Origin: DATKFM01 sp963810485
GTDB taxonomy: Bacteria; Pseudomonadota; Alphaproteobacteria; Dongiales; Dongiaceae
DNA: 64,000 nt
NCBI GenBank assembly: GCA_963810485.1
Contig: CAWENQ010000008.1
Span: 300,116 to 364,115 of the forward strand
Direction of reading: 5' to 3'
Shown here: positions 17,681 to 28,934 of the stretch, piece by piece
How positions within the stretch are numbered: position 1 is the first letter of the stretch
Layout: each line of letters starts with the position of its first letter
Notes under the pieces: model-generated
The model's input: only the letters and a program-made list of their open reading frames with translations
Told to the model about the DNA's origin: nothing
The model's database searches: none
Translations under genes and position numbers: made by a program

Positions 17681-17982
17681 GGCCGAATCTCCGACGGAAA
17701 ATTGGCGGGCATGATGATCTCTTTCTTATGCGATCGGGCATCGTGGTAAACGCGACGCCCATAAGTCGCTATGGGTGGATTTTGACAACCGAGACGAATG
17801 AAGGGGTTAGCGCCCGGTGTTTTCTGCAGCATGGTTGACGTTACCTGGGATTTGCTACAAATCACAATCGAAACAGCGACCTAGGCGTTGTTTTCGGGCC
17901 AAAAAACCGGCCGTTTTAAGTCTTCGTTCATAGGTTCGGGTCATTCTCCTCCTCGGGACAATTCAGGAAGGAGACCCAAACA
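17681..17982. other. intergenic region upstream of the pilin gene
   Basis: About 300 bases between a gene leaving on the minus strand and the Flp pilin gene. It should hold the pilin promoter; the AT-richer part lies around 17840-17930. I could not fix a -35/-10 pair with confidence, and no further gene is seen. Confidence 0.4.
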
Positions 17983-18159
17983 ATGATCAACATGATCAAG
18001 AATTTCGTTAAGGACGAGTCCGGTGCGACGGCTATCGAATACGGCCTGATCGCGGCCCTCGTTGCGGTGGCCATCATCTTCGCGCTGGGCGCGCTGGGTG
18101 AAGAGCTGTCGAACATCTTCCAGTACGTTGCCGATCAGCTCGCCGACGCCACTCCGTAA
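17983..18159 (+). CDS. Flp/Fap-type pilin
   Basis: A 58-residue pilin too short for most ORF callers. It has a short charged leader (MINMIKNFVKDESG), the conserved ATAIEYGLIAALVAVAII segment with the Glu-Tyr pair found at the processing site of Flp pilins, and a short tail ending DATP. A strong ribosome site (AAGGAG) lies nine bases before the ATG. Prepilin peptidase (TadV/CpaA) would cut before the hydrophobic segment, and the Tad machine would assemble the pilus. No tad/cpa genes are in the window, so this is an orphan or distant pilin locus. A strong terminator follows. Confidence 0.92.
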   Translation: MINMIKNFVKDESGATAIEYGLIAALVAVAIIFALGALGEELSNIFQYVADQLADATP

Positions 18160-18191
18160 TCGGCGACTTTCTAAAGCAACGCAAGTTGTTG

Positions 18192-18224
18192 GTGTGCGGC
18201 GCGCAAGCGCCGCACACTTTTTTT
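18192..18224 (+). terminator. Rho-independent terminator after Flp pilin
   Basis: An 11-bp perfect GC-rich stem (GTGTGCGGCGC / GCGCCGCACAC) closes a GCAA tetraloop and is followed directly by seven T residues. It lies 32 bases after the pilin stop codon. This makes the pilin a monocistronic transcript, as is usual for abundant pilins. Confidence 0.93.
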
Positions 18225-18418
18225 GTGTCCGCCGCTGGTCCTGGCACCCCGCCCGGGCGCCTTGATCTGAGTCGATAGCACGGCGGCCGCGAGGCGATGC
18301 CCCATTCTGGGTCGAAATGGCCCTGGGGGCGCTGGGATATGACCCCTATCCAATACTTGTCGCGATGGCTTCCGGGCCTTAAGTGTTGCGCCCCGACAGT
18401 CCACAGCCGCCGCGATCA

Positions 18419-21400
18419 ATGCCCGAACTCAAGCTCTCTCAAGGATTTAGCCTTACCGATCTGTACCATCCGGCTGGCCTTGCCCGGATCGATCAGGGCT
18501 TTCTGGCGCTGCTGGCCGGGGCCGATGCGGGCTTGGCAGACCGCCTGGGGTCGGCGCGGACGTCGCCTGCTGCGCTGGAGGCCAAGGCGGAGTCCGAGCT
18601 GCTGCTGGCCGTGGCGCCCCACCTGGAGGGCTTTATCGCCGACTTGTTTGGAATCGGCAGCGAGATCAGCGCCTTGGCCGGCCAGCATAGCGCCCTGGCG
18701 CCCTTGTATGCCTGTAAGCGCCTGTTCGTGCAGCGCCGCGCCGCCCGCGCCTTCAAGGCGGAGGAGGCGGCCGGATTCGACGCCGACAGCCTGCGCACCC
18801 AACTGTCGGCCGAGTTCGGCGGCGACCAGGACCTGGTCTCGATCGACGGTTTCGAACTGGCCTTCGCCACGGCCGTCACCGCCTGGCAGGCAGCCGAGGC
18901 GGAGAATGCGGCGCGGCTGGACCTGGCCACGCGCTACGCCGCCTGGGCCTTGCTATCCCCTGATGGCCGCGCCCGCCATGCCTCCGGCATTCTCTTCAAG
19001 GCGCCGCAGAAGGTGGATCCGCAGCACCTGGTGCATCTCGATCAAGTCGATCACCACGGCGCGCCGGCGTTCCAGACGCCGCCGGGCCATGTCCGCCGCC
19101 GCGAAGGATTTGCCCTCACCGACCCCGGCATGGATTTGCGCCGCGGCCTCGATCAGGTGCACTACTGCATCTTCTGCCACAATCAGGGAAAAGATTCCTG
19201 CGCCAAGGGCCTGAAGGAGAAGGACGGCGCGTATCGCAAGAGCCCGTTCGGCGTGACTCTCGCGGGCTGCCCGCTCGAAGAGAAAATTTCGGAGATGCAC
19301 ACCCTCAAGGCCGAGGGCGTGCCGCTGGGCGCTTTTGCCATGGTGATCGTGGACAATCCCATGGTCGCCGGCACGGGCCACCGCATCTGCAACGATTGCA
19401 TGAAGTCCTGCATCTACCAGAAGCAGGAACCGGTGGATATTCCGCAGGCGGAAACCCGCATCATGAAGGATGTCCTGGCGCTGCCCTGGGGTTTCGAGAT
19501 CTACGGCCTGCTGACGCGCTGGAATCCGCTGAACATCCGCAATCCCGTGGCGAAGCCCGCCAGCGGCCGCCGCGTGCTGGTGGCGGGGCTGGGGCCGGCG
19601 GGCTTCACCCTGGCGCATTACCTGCTGAATGACGGCCATACCGTGGTGGCGGTGGACGGGCTGAAGATCGAGCCGCTGCCGGCGGAGTACTCGGGCATCG
19701 ACCGCGAGGGGCGGCGCGTGCCGTTCAAGCCGATCTACGATATCCGCGAACTGAACGAGAATCTGGGCGAGCGGACCATGGCCGGTTTCGGCGGCGTTGC
19801 CGAATACGGCATCACCGTGCGCTGGGACAAGAACTTCCTCAAGATCATCCGCCTGCTGCTGGAGCGGCGGCATAGCTTCGCCATGTTCGGCGGCGTGCGC
19901 TTCGGCGGCACGATCACCTTGGATCAGGCGTTCGATCTCGGCTTCGACCATGTGGCGCTGGCGCTGGGCGCCGGGAAGCCGACGATCCTGGACCTGCCCA
20001 ACGGCCTGGCGCCGGGCGTGCGCATGGCGTCCGACTTCCTGATGGCGCTGCAGCTCACCGGTGCGGCGAAAATGGATTCGATCGCCAATCTGCAGCTGCG
20101 GCTGCCGGCTGTCGTCATCGGCGGCGGCCTGACCGCCATCGACACGGCGACCGAGGCGCTGGCCTATTATCCGCTGCAAGTGGAGAAGTTCCTGCGGCGC
20201 TATGAAGTGCTGGTGGCCGAGCAGGGCGACGAGCCGGTGCGGCGGCGCTGGTCGGCGGCGGAACTGCCTGTGGTGGATGAGTTCATCGCCCATGCCCGCG
20301 CCATCCGCGAAGAGCGCGCTTTGTCCCGCCGCGAAATGCGCGCGCCGCGGCTGCGCGAGCTGATGGATGGCTGGGGCGGCGTCACCATCGCCTATCGCCG
20401 CCGCCTGATCGACGCGCCCAGCTACACTCTTAATCACGAGGAGGTCGCCAAGGCGCTCGAGGAAGGCATCCGCTTTGCCGAAGGCCTGACGCCGACGGCG
20501 ATCGATGTGGACGAAACCGGCCGCTGCAAGGCGATTCAGCTTTCGCGCGGCGAGGAGTCGGTGACCTTCCCGGCACGCACCGTGCTGGTGGCGGCGGGCA
20601 CCCGGCCGAACACGGTGCTGGCCCGGGAGCATGCGGCGCAGTTCGGCCTGGACGGCCAGTATTTCAAGGCGCTGGACAGCGCCGGCCAGCCCGGTAAACC
20701 GGAACTGATTTCAAAGCCGACGACGCCGCTGGTGCTGCACCAGCTCCGGGCCGACGGGAAAGCCGTCAGTTTCTTCGGCGATCTGCATCCCTCCTTCGCC
20801 GGCAATGTGGTGAAGGCCATGGGCAGCGCCAAGCAGGGCTGGCCGGTGGTGGCCAAGGCGCTGGCGGACCGTCCGGCTGCCGGCGGCGAGACCGAGTCGG
20901 CCGCATTCCTCGCCAGCCTCAACGAGCGGTTGCGGCCGGTGGTGCAGCAGGTCAACCGGCTGACAGCCACCATCGTCGAGGTCATCGTGCGCGCGCCGCT
21001 GGCGGCGCGGAATTTCCGGCCGGGCGAGTTCTACCGCCTGCAGAATTACGAGTTCAACGCGCTCCGCATCGATGAAACCACGCTGGCCATGGAAGGGCTG
21101 GCGCTGACAGGCGCCTGGGTCGATGAGGAGAAGGGGCTGGTGTCGCTGATCGCGCTGGAGATGGGCGGCTCGTCCGATCTCTGCGCCCTGTTGCGGCCCG
21201 GCGAGCCGGTGATCCTGATGGGACCTACCGGCCATCCGACGGAAACGCCCGGCGGCGAGACGGTGCTGCTGGCCGGCGGCGGCCTCGGCAATGCGGTGCT
21301 GTTCTCCATCGGCCGCGCCTTTCGCGCCGCGGGCTCGAAGGTGCTGTATTTTGCTGGCTACAAGACCATGCGCGACCGCTACAAGGTGGCCGACATCGAA

Positions 21401-21910
21401 GCGGCGGCCGACACCGTGGTCTGGACTTGCGACGAGGGGCCGGGCTTCGAGCCGGACCGTCCGCAGGACCGCACCCATGTGGGCAACATCGTCCAGGCCA
21501 TGGTGAACTATCAGGAAGGCAAGCTCGGCGAGAAATCCATCGACCTCGCCGATGTCGACCGCATCATCGCCATCGGCTCCGACGGCATGATGGCGGCGGT
21601 GGGACGGGCGCGGCACAACCAGCTCAAACCCTGGCTGAAGCCGGCGCATCATGCGATCGGCAGCATCAACTCGCCGATGCAATGCATGATGAAGGAAGTC
21701 TGCGCCCAGTGCCTGCAGACCCACATCGATCCGGCGACCGGCAAGCGGACGGTGGTGTTCTCCTGCTTCAACCAGGATCAGCCGCTGGACCGCGTCGATT
21801 TCAAGAATCTGCGGGAGCGGTTGAGCCAGAACTCCGTGGCCGAGAAGCTGACCGTGGCCTGGATCGACCGCTGCCTGCGGCGCATGGAGTACCGCTCGGC
21901 GGCGGAGTAA
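18419..21910 (+). CDS. GltD-like/PyrK-like fused FAD-NAD(P) Fe-S oxidoreductase
   Basis: A 1163-residue soluble flavoprotein. After a helical N-terminal region, a GltD-type Fe-S module is visible (CIFCHNQGKDSC, GCPLEEKI, then CNDCMKSC). A first dinucleotide fold (VLVAGLGPAGFTLAHYLL) and a second (AVVIGGGLTAIDTATEAL) form the FAD/NAD(P) core. The C-terminal 270 residues match the electron-transfer subunit of dihydroorotate dehydrogenase (PyrK): a ferredoxin-reductase barrel and a [2Fe-2S] motif CMMKEVCAQC followed by a distant Cys. The ATG at 18419 is preferred over one 12 codons upstream. It probably passes electrons between NAD(P)H and an unknown carrier. No partner subunit is adjacent. Confidence 0.88.
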   Translation: MPELKLSQGFSLTDLYHPAGLARIDQGFLALLAGADAGLADRLGSARTSPAALEAKAESELLLAVAPHLEGFIADLFGIGSEISALAGQHSALAPLYACKRLFVQRRAARAFKAEEAAGFDADSLRTQLSAEFGGDQDLVSIDGFELAFATAVTAWQAAEAENAARLDLATRYAAWALLSPDGRARHASGILFKAPQKVDPQHLVHLDQVDHHGAPAFQTPPGHVRRREGFALTDPGMDLRRGLDQVHYCIFCHNQGKDSCAKGLKEKDGAYRKSPFGVTLAGCPLEEKISEMHTLKAEGVPLGAFAMVIVDNPMVAGTGHRICNDCMKSCIYQKQEPVDIPQAETRIMKDVLALPWGFEIYGLLTRWNPLNIRNPVAKPASGRRVLVAGLGPAGFTLAHYLLNDGHTVVAVDGLKIEPLPAEYSGIDREGRRVPFKPIYDIRELNENLGERTMAGFGGVAEYGITVRWDKNFLKIIRLLLERRHSFAMFGGVRFGGTITLDQAFDLGFDHVALALGAGKPTILDLPNGLAPGVRMASDFLMALQLTGAAKMDSIANLQLRLPAVVIGGGLTAIDTATEALAYYPLQVEKFLRRYEVLVAEQGDEPVRRRWSAAELPVVDEFIAHARAIREERALSRREMRAPRLRELMDGWGGVTIAYRRRLIDAPSYTLNHEEVAKALEEGIRFAEGLTPTAIDVDETGRCKAIQLSRGEESVTFPARTVLVAAGTRPNTVLAREHAAQFGLDGQYFKALDSAGQPGKPELISKPTTPLVLHQLRADGKAVSFFGDLHPSFAGNVVKAMGSAKQGWPVVAKALADRPAAGGETESAAFLASLNERLRPVVQQVNRLTATIVEVIVRAPLAARNFRPGEFYRLQNYEFNALRIDETTLAMEGLALTGAWVDEEKGLVSLIALEMGGSSDLCALLRPGEPVILMGPTGHPTETPGGETVLLAGGGLGNAVLFSIGRAFRAAGSKVLYFAGYKTMRDRYKVADIEAAADTVVWTCDEGPGFEPDRPQDRTHVGNIVQAMVNYQEGKLGEKSIDLADVDRIIAIGSDGMMAAVGRARHNQLKPWLKPAHHAIGSINSPMQCMMKEVCAQCLQTHIDPATGKRTVVFSCFNQDQPLDRVDFKNLRERLSQNSVAEKLTVAWIDRCLRRMEYRSAAE

Positions 21911-21919
21911 GCCGCGGCT

Positions 21920-23821
<1,902 letters not shown>

Positions 23822-24166
23822 TCGTTACAAGTTTTCAGTTTTATTAATATTTCCAATAAATTAACTCCTGACTGGCGGGGCCAGCGCAGGTCGGCGGCCG
23901 GTCGGTCCGGGTGCCGTCCACGCGGGCTTGTCATGGCCGGATGTTTCCGGCAGTGAATTGAAGCAGAATTGCATTTCAGCAGCAGGGGACACAAACCTTG
24001 TTGCGATGGAGCAGCATCTTAAAGTTGTGCTGCGGAATCCGCCTGGAGCTGCCCCATGTTGAAGCTGGACTGATGTGTTGGCGGCGCGGCCCATCACACT
24101 CCTACCATTGCGGCTGTCGCCGACAGTCGTCAGGCTCTTCGTGCGCAACGGCGATCCGCTAGCCTC
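23822..24166. other. intergenic region between divergent genes
   Basis: About 345 bases between the divergently transcribed sensor kinase and the GT87-like gene. There is an AT-rich patch around 23820-23870 that could hold the kinase promoter. No gene, repeat or RNA element was recognised. Confidence 0.4.
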
Positions 24167-25423
24167 ATGAACTTTATCGATCGCGTATGGCGCCGCCTGC
24201 GGGCGGGACACGGCATGTCTCACGCGGTGTTTCCGGTTGTGCTGCTTGCCCTCGGGGCATTCCACTTGTTCGTCGTTCTGAGAAGCGAGTACTGGCCGCT
24301 TTCCTTCGATCTCACGAATGCAAGCGGCAACCCGATCGGGCGCGACTTTCTCGTATTCTGGACGGCATCGGCGCTGGCGCTGCACGGCAATATAGCGGCG
24401 ATATATGATCCCGCCGCGTTCCAGCAGGCCATGTTGGATGTGATCCCGTCGCGCGGCGGGGCGCCGGCGCCCTGGTTCTACCCGCCGATTTTCCTGCTCT
24501 ATGTGCTGCCGCTTGCCCTCATTCCCTATCTGCCGAGCCTGTTTGTCTGGCTGGCCGTACCGCTCGGGTTTTTGGTGCGGATTCTGCGGCGCTTGATGAC
24601 GGTGCAGCTCGGCGTTTGGCCCATTCTGCTCTTTCCGGGGATCGGTCAGTCGCTGGCCTTCGGACAGAACGGCATCCTGTCGGCGGCTCTGCTGGCGGGC
24701 GGCTTTTGGTCCCTGGACCGGCGGCCGCTGCTCGCCGGCGTCTTGTTCGGACTGCTGAGCTATAAACCGCAGCTTTGTGTCCTGCTGGTGCCGGCTCTGT
24801 TCTTTGGCGGATACTGGCGCGTCATTCTCTCGATGGCCGTCACGATATCGGCCCTCGGCGTGGCGACCGTTGCGCTGTTCGGCTGGGAGTCGTGGCACCT
24901 GTTCCGGGAAAGCCTGCAATTGGCCGGCGTGGTCCTGGAGACGCGCGACAAGCTATGGCCTCTGATGGTGACCGTCTATGCCTCGGCACGGCTCATCGGC
25001 GTTGCGGCAACCGGCGCGCAGGTCCTGCAGGGTATTCTTGCCCTCGCCTTGCTGGCGGCGACCTGTGTCCTCTGGCGAATGCGCGTCCCACTGGCTCTGA
25101 AAGGGAGCGCCATCATTGCCGCGATGCCGCTGACCACACCCTATGCGCTGAACTACGATCTGGCATCGATGATACTGCCGATCGCCTGGCTGTACGGCGA
25201 GGGCGCCCGCCAGGGCTGGCTCAAGGGAGAGCGGACCGTTCTCGCGATCGCCTGGACCGTGCCCATGTGGGGCTGGCTATTGGCGGCCTTTACCGACCTG
25301 TTGCTGACGCCTGTCGTACTGCTGGCGTTGTTCGCCATGATCGTCCGCCGCGCCCTGCAAACGAGGATCGCCGTGCCGGCTGATCCATTGGCTCCGGATA
25401 TGCCCCGGAAATCCCTGGACTAA
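24167..25423 (+). CDS. GT87/DUF2029-like polytopic membrane glycosyltransferase
   Basis: A 418-residue integral membrane protein with about nine to ten hydrophobic helices. The first periplasmic loop carries the pattern IGRDFLVFWTASALALHG with an early Asp, and ends at YDPAAFQQ and WFYPPIFLLYVLPL. These features recur in polyprenyl-phosphate-mannose-dependent transferases (GT87, DUF2029). Other family-like segments are LAFGQNGILSAALLAGG and LSYKPQLCVLL. It is probably a lipid-linked sugar transferase acting on the outer face of the inner membrane. Acceptor and donor are unknown, and no partner gene adjoins it. Confidence 0.8.
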   Translation: MNFIDRVWRRLRAGHGMSHAVFPVVLLALGAFHLFVVLRSEYWPLSFDLTNASGNPIGRDFLVFWTASALALHGNIAAIYDPAAFQQAMLDVIPSRGGAPAPWFYPPIFLLYVLPLALIPYLPSLFVWLAVPLGFLVRILRRLMTVQLGVWPILLFPGIGQSLAFGQNGILSAALLAGGFWSLDRRPLLAGVLFGLLSYKPQLCVLLVPALFFGGYWRVILSMAVTISALGVATVALFGWESWHLFRESLQLAGVVLETRDKLWPLMVTVYASARLIGVAATGAQVLQGILALALLAATCVLWRMRVPLALKGSAIIAAMPLTTPYALNYDLASMILPIAWLYGEGARQGWLKGERTVLAIAWTVPMWGWLLAAFTDLLLTPVVLLALFAMIVRRALQTRIAVPADPLAPDMPRKSLD

Positions 25424-25545
25424 CGCCGGCGCGCTACAGGCTTGACCTGCCGTTCCTGGCTGTCCCTAGTCGCGTTCGCGAGAACGCCGGTCGTTGCCGG
25501 TTGAGCGTCGCGGTCGGCAAGCTAATATATTGATAATAAAGGAAC

Positions 25546-26178
25546 ATGACTCACCCGTCAGGTCAGCCGGCAGGAACTTTGATCATCGCGTGCGGCGCCC
25601 TCGCCCGCGAGGTGCTGGCCGTGATCGAGGGCCAGGGCTTGCGGGATATCGCCATCACCTGTTTGCCGGCCGGCTGGCACAACACCCCGGCCAAGATCCC
25701 CGAGGGCGTGCGGGCCAAGATCCAGGAGAGCCGCGGCCGCTATGACCGCATCCTCGTCGCCTATGGCGATTGCGGGACCGGCGGGCTGCTCGACGACGTG
25801 CTGCGGGAAGAAGGCGTGGAGCGGATCGCCGGCCCCCACTGCTACCAGTTCTTCATGGGCACGGCGAATTTCCAGGCGCTGGCGGAGGCGGAACCCGGCT
25901 GTTTCTTCCTGACCGACTATCTGACGCGGCATTTCGACCGGCTGATCATCGAAGGGCTGGGTTTGGACCGTCATCCGGAGTTGCGCGACGACTATTTCGG
26001 CAATTACACAAAGCTGGTCTATCTCGCCCAGACTGAGGATCCCGGATTGCAGGAGCGTGCCCAGCGGGCCGCCGAGCGGCTCGGCCTCGCCTACGAGTAT
26101 CGTTTCACCGCCTATGGCGAGCTGGCGGATTTCATGGCTCATGCGGCCATCGGAGAGAGCAAGGGAGCGAAGGCCTGA
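25546..26178 (+). CDS. DUF1638 family protein
   Basis: A 210-residue protein with the features of DUF1638: LIIACGALAREV, the central YGDCGTGG, and GPHCYQFFMG, giving conserved Cys residues that could bind metal or a corrinoid/Fe-S partner. The family is found mainly next to MttB-type methyltransferases, corrinoid proteins and their activators, and its biochemical role is not established. It is the first gene of the one-carbon cluster and overlaps the next gene by one base (stop-start TGATG), so the genes are translationally coupled. AAAGGAAC precedes the ATG. Confidence 0.88.
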   Translation: MTHPSGQPAGTLIIACGALAREVLAVIEGQGLRDIAITCLPAGWHNTPAKIPEGVRAKIQESRGRYDRILVAYGDCGTGGLLDDVLREEGVERIAGPHCYQFFMGTANFQALAEAEPGCFFLTDYLTRHFDRLIIEGLGLDRHPELRDDYFGNYTKLVYLAQTEDPGLQERAQRAAERLGLAYEYRFTAYGELADFMAHAAIGESKGAKA

Positions 26179-26486
26179 TGGCCCAACTGACCGTTGTCTA
26201 CTGGCGCGACATTCCCGCGCAAGTCATCGTCAAGCAGGGCCGACAGGCGGCCAAGCGGCAATTGACCGAACGCTTCGAGAAGGCGATCGACCGCGCGGCC
26301 ATGAGGGCGAAGCTGCGGGACACCGATTCCTACTTGGCGGAATGGCGGCGCGCCGATCCCGTCGCTTGCGGCGACGATATCGAGGCCGAAGCGGCCGCGG
26401 CCGCGGCCAAGCTCGAATCGGAATTTCCGGATGACCGGCTGAATGTCCTGGTCGCCAATGGCGGATTGCTGGAGCCGAAGCCATGA
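26178..26486 (+). CDS. virulence factor family (PF13769-like) small protein
   Basis: A 102-residue protein (MAQLTVVYWRDIPAQV start, KQGRQAAKRQL and YLAEWRR segments) matching the small 'virulence factor' family. Despite the name, members commonly sit in C1/corrinoid methyltransferase operons of alphaproteobacteria and no virulence role is implied here. It overlaps the upstream and downstream genes by one and four bases, so all three are translationally coupled. Its function is unknown; a chaperone or assembly role for the MTHFR or corrinoid partner is possible. Confidence 0.75.
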   Translation: MAQLTVVYWRDIPAQVIVKQGRQAAKRQLTERFEKAIDRAAMRAKLRDTDSYLAEWRRADPVACGDDIEAEAAAAAAKLESEFPDDRLNVLVANGGLLEPKP

Positions 26487-27419
26487 CCGCACCGGCTCAC
26501 CGTTCGGCCGGCCGGCTCGAAGCCGCGCTGCGCAGCGGACATTTTGCCCTGACGGCGGAGACCTCGCCGCCCGATGCCGCATCGGCACAGCCGGTGCTGG
26601 ATCGCGCCGGCTGCCTGAAGGGTCTTGCCGATGCGGTGAATGTCACCGACGGCGCCGGCGCCCGCGCCCATATGTCGGCGATCGCGGCGGCGGCCATCCT
26701 GGCGCGCCACGGCATCGAGCCGGTGCTGCAATTCACCGTGCGCGACCGCAACCGCATGGGGCTCGAGGCCGATATCCTGGGCGCCGCGGCGCTGGGCATT
26801 CCCAACATCCTCTGCCTCCATGGCGACGATCCGAAGAAGGGCGATCAGCCGGAGACCAAGCCGGTCTATGACATCGACAGCCGCGAGCTGATGCGGATTG
26901 CCAGGCGCATGCGCGACGAGGGAACGTTTCCCGTCCGGCCGCGAGATCGATCCCAAGCCTGCGCTGCTGATCGGCGCCGCCGACTTGCCGGTGGACCCGA
27001 AGCCCGGCTGGAAGCCCGACAGCCTGGTCGGCAAGATCGAGGCCGGCGCGGATTTCGTGCAGACCCAATACTGCTTCGACCTCGCGATGCTGCGCCGCTA
27101 TCTGGCAGCGCTCGGCGATCACGGCGTGCTGGAGCGGCTGTTCATCATCGTCGGCATCGGCCCGATCGCCTCGGCCAAATCGGCGCGCTGGATGAACGAG
27201 AATCTGTTCGGCGTGCATATCCCCGACCCGCTGATCGCCAGGCTTGAGAAAGCGCAGGATCAGCGCGCCGAAGGCCGGCGCATCTGCGTCGAACTGGTGC
27301 AGGAGTTGTCCGAGATCGACGGCGTGGCCGGCGCCCATCTGATGGCGCCGAAGCAGGAACAGGCCTGCGCCGAGGTCATCGCCGAAAGCGGCCTGCTGGC
27401 GCGGCGCAAGGCCGCTTGA
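26483..27419 (+). CDS. methylenetetrahydrofolate reductase family protein, first copy, one frameshift
   Basis: About 311 residues after removing one C from the CCC run at 26930-26932. The joined product follows the MetF barrel: VTDGAGARAHMS, VRDRNRMGLEADILG, NILCLHGDDPKKGD, GADFVQTQYCFDLAML, IIVGIGPIASAKSARWM and a C-terminal helix. Family members reduce methylene-H4folate to methyl-H4folate with an FAD in the barrel. It overlaps the preceding gene by four bases and is followed by a MetV-type zinc-finger protein and a second MTHFR paralogue. The N-terminal strand reads LTAETSPPDA, versus VTAELNPPDS in the second copy, so each copy keeps the family's Glu. Confidence 0.85.
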
Positions 27420-27428
27420 TCTCAGGCC

Positions 27429-27908
27429 ATGTACAGCGTCCGCCACTGGTCCATCCGCCATTCCCGCTTGCTGGAAGGGCTCTACCGGCGCTTCGAATCC
27501 ACCATCGCCGCGCTGGGGCCGTTGTTCGAGCGCATCGGCTATGGGCGGCTGGAACGGCCGGTCGCCGCCTTCGAGCGCCAGGCCAAGGGCCTGATGTTCG
27601 ATTGCCAGATGTGCGGGCAATGCGCGCTGTCCTCCACCGGCATGTCCTGCCCGATGAACTGCCCGAAGTCCCTGCGCAACGGCCCTTGCGGCGGCGTGCG
27701 CGCCAACGGCAATTGCGAAGTGAAGCCGGACATGAAATGCGTTTGGGTCGCCGCCTGGGAAGGCTCGCGGGACATGCGCGGCGGCGACAAGATTCTCGAG
27801 ATCCAGAAACCTGTCGATCACAGCCTGAAGGGCACGTCCTCCTGGCTCAAGGTGGTGCGCGACTTGCGTCCGCCGGCGCCGCCGGCCAAAGCGAAGAAAA
27901 GCGCATGA
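27429..27908 (+). CDS. MetV-like Cys-rich methylenetetrahydrofolate reductase partner protein
   Basis: A 159-residue protein with the MTHFR C-terminal zinc-finger signature: CQMCGQCALSSTGMSCPMNC followed by GPCGGVRANGNC and a late Cys (MKC). Eight to ten Cys residues are available for Fe-S or zinc. In MetFV-type enzymes this subunit shuttles electrons to MetF. It lies nine bases after the first MTHFR copy and overlaps the second by four bases (ATGA), so it is built to be made with both. Its position between two MTHFR paralogues suggests it serves one or both of them. Confidence 0.88.
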   Translation: MYSVRHWSIRHSRLLEGLYRRFESTIAALGPLFERIGYGRLERPVAAFERQAKGLMFDCQMCGQCALSSTGMSCPMNCPKSLRNGPCGGVRANGNCEVKPDMKCVWVAAWEGSRDMRGGDKILEIQKPVDHSLKGTSSWLKVVRDLRPPAPPAKAKKSA

Positions 27909-28909
27909 CCGCGACCGCCATGGACCGCATCGTCGATCCCGGCGATCCGCTGCCGCGGATATCGGGCCATTCCTCCGACGGAAGGCTGGAGCGCGTGCTG
28001 CGCTCCGGAAGATTTGCGGTGACGGCGGAATTGAACCCGCCGGATTCCGCCGATCCGCACGAAGTCTACGATCGGGCCGTGGTGCTGGCCGAAGTCTGCG
28101 ACGCCATCAACGCGGTCGACGCCTCCGGCGCCAACACCCACATGTCCAGCGTCGGCATCTGCAGCCTGCTGACGCGCGCCGGCTATGCCGTTGTCATGCA
28201 GATCGCCTGCCGCGACCGCAACCGAATCGCTATCCAGGGCGATGTGCTGGGTGCCGCGGCCATGGGCGTCGCCAACATCCTCTGCCTCACCGGCGACGGC
28301 GTGCAATGCGGCGACCAGGCCGGTGCCAAGCCGGTGTTCGATCTCGACAGCACCACGCTGCTGCAGACCATCCGGCAGATGCGGGACAAGAGCATCTTCC
28401 TGTCGGGCCGCAAGATCAGCGTGCCGCCGCGGGTGTTCCTGGGTGCGGCCGCCAATCCCTTTGCACCGCCCTATGATTACCGGCCGCTGCATCTGGCCAA
28501 GAAGATCGAGGCGGGCGCCCAGTTCATCCAGACCCAGTACTGCTTCGACATGGCGCTGCTGCGCAATTTCATGGCCAAGGTGCGGGAGCAGAAGCTGCAT
28601 CAGAAGGCATTCATCCTGGTCGGCGTCGGGCCGCTGGCCTCGGCAAAGACGGCGCGCTGGATGCGCTCCAATGTGCCGGGCGTGCATATTCCCGACGACA
28701 TCATCAAGCGGCTGGAAGGTGCTCAGAACCAGAAGAAGGAAGGCAAGCGGATCTGCATCGACCTGATCCAGCAGATCAAGGAGGAGGAGGGCGTCGCCGG
28801 CGTCCATGTCATGGCCTACCGGCAGGAGGAATATGTTTCGGAAATCATCACCGATTCCGGGGTGATGCAGAACCGGCAGCCGCGCCGGCCGGCGCAGAGC
28901 CAGGATTAG
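27905..28909 (+). CDS. methylenetetrahydrofolate reductase family protein, second copy
   Basis: A 334-residue intact MetF-type barrel: VTAELNPPDSADP, VDASGANTHMSS, CRDRNRIAIQGDVLG, NILCLTGDGVQCGDQ, ISVPPRVFLGAAANPF, GAQFIQTQYCFDMALLR and VGVGPLASAKTARWM. It is clearly paralogous to the copy 500 bases upstream and shares most of these motifs. The ATG overlaps the stop of the MetV-like gene. The alternative, longer in-frame start would overlap that gene fully and is rejected. A role as the main methylene-H4folate reductase, or as the partner of the corrinoid methyltransferase below, is inferred. Confidence 0.9.
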   Translation: MTATAMDRIVDPGDPLPRISGHSSDGRLERVLRSGRFAVTAELNPPDSADPHEVYDRAVVLAEVCDAINAVDASGANTHMSSVGICSLLTRAGYAVVMQIACRDRNRIAIQGDVLGAAAMGVANILCLTGDGVQCGDQAGAKPVFDLDSTTLLQTIRQMRDKSIFLSGRKISVPPRVFLGAAANPFAPPYDYRPLHLAKKIEAGAQFIQTQYCFDMALLRNFMAKVREQKLHQKAFILVGVGPLASAKTARWMRSNVPGVHIPDDIIKRLEGAQNQKKEGKRICIDLIQQIKEEEGVAGVHVMAYRQEEYVSEIITDSGVMQNRQPRRPAQSQD

Positions 28910-28934
28910 CGCAGGGGTATTCTTCGGACGCTCC

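Noticed and set aside
18953..20632. 559-residue open frame antisense to the fused oxidoreductase
   Set aside because: Same shadow effect from codon bias on the other strand; composition is typical of antisense translation.
25424..25545. Possible cobalamin riboswitch upstream of the one-carbon cluster
   Set aside because: The conserved B12-box and the length needed for a cobalamin aptamer were not found in the 122-base gap.
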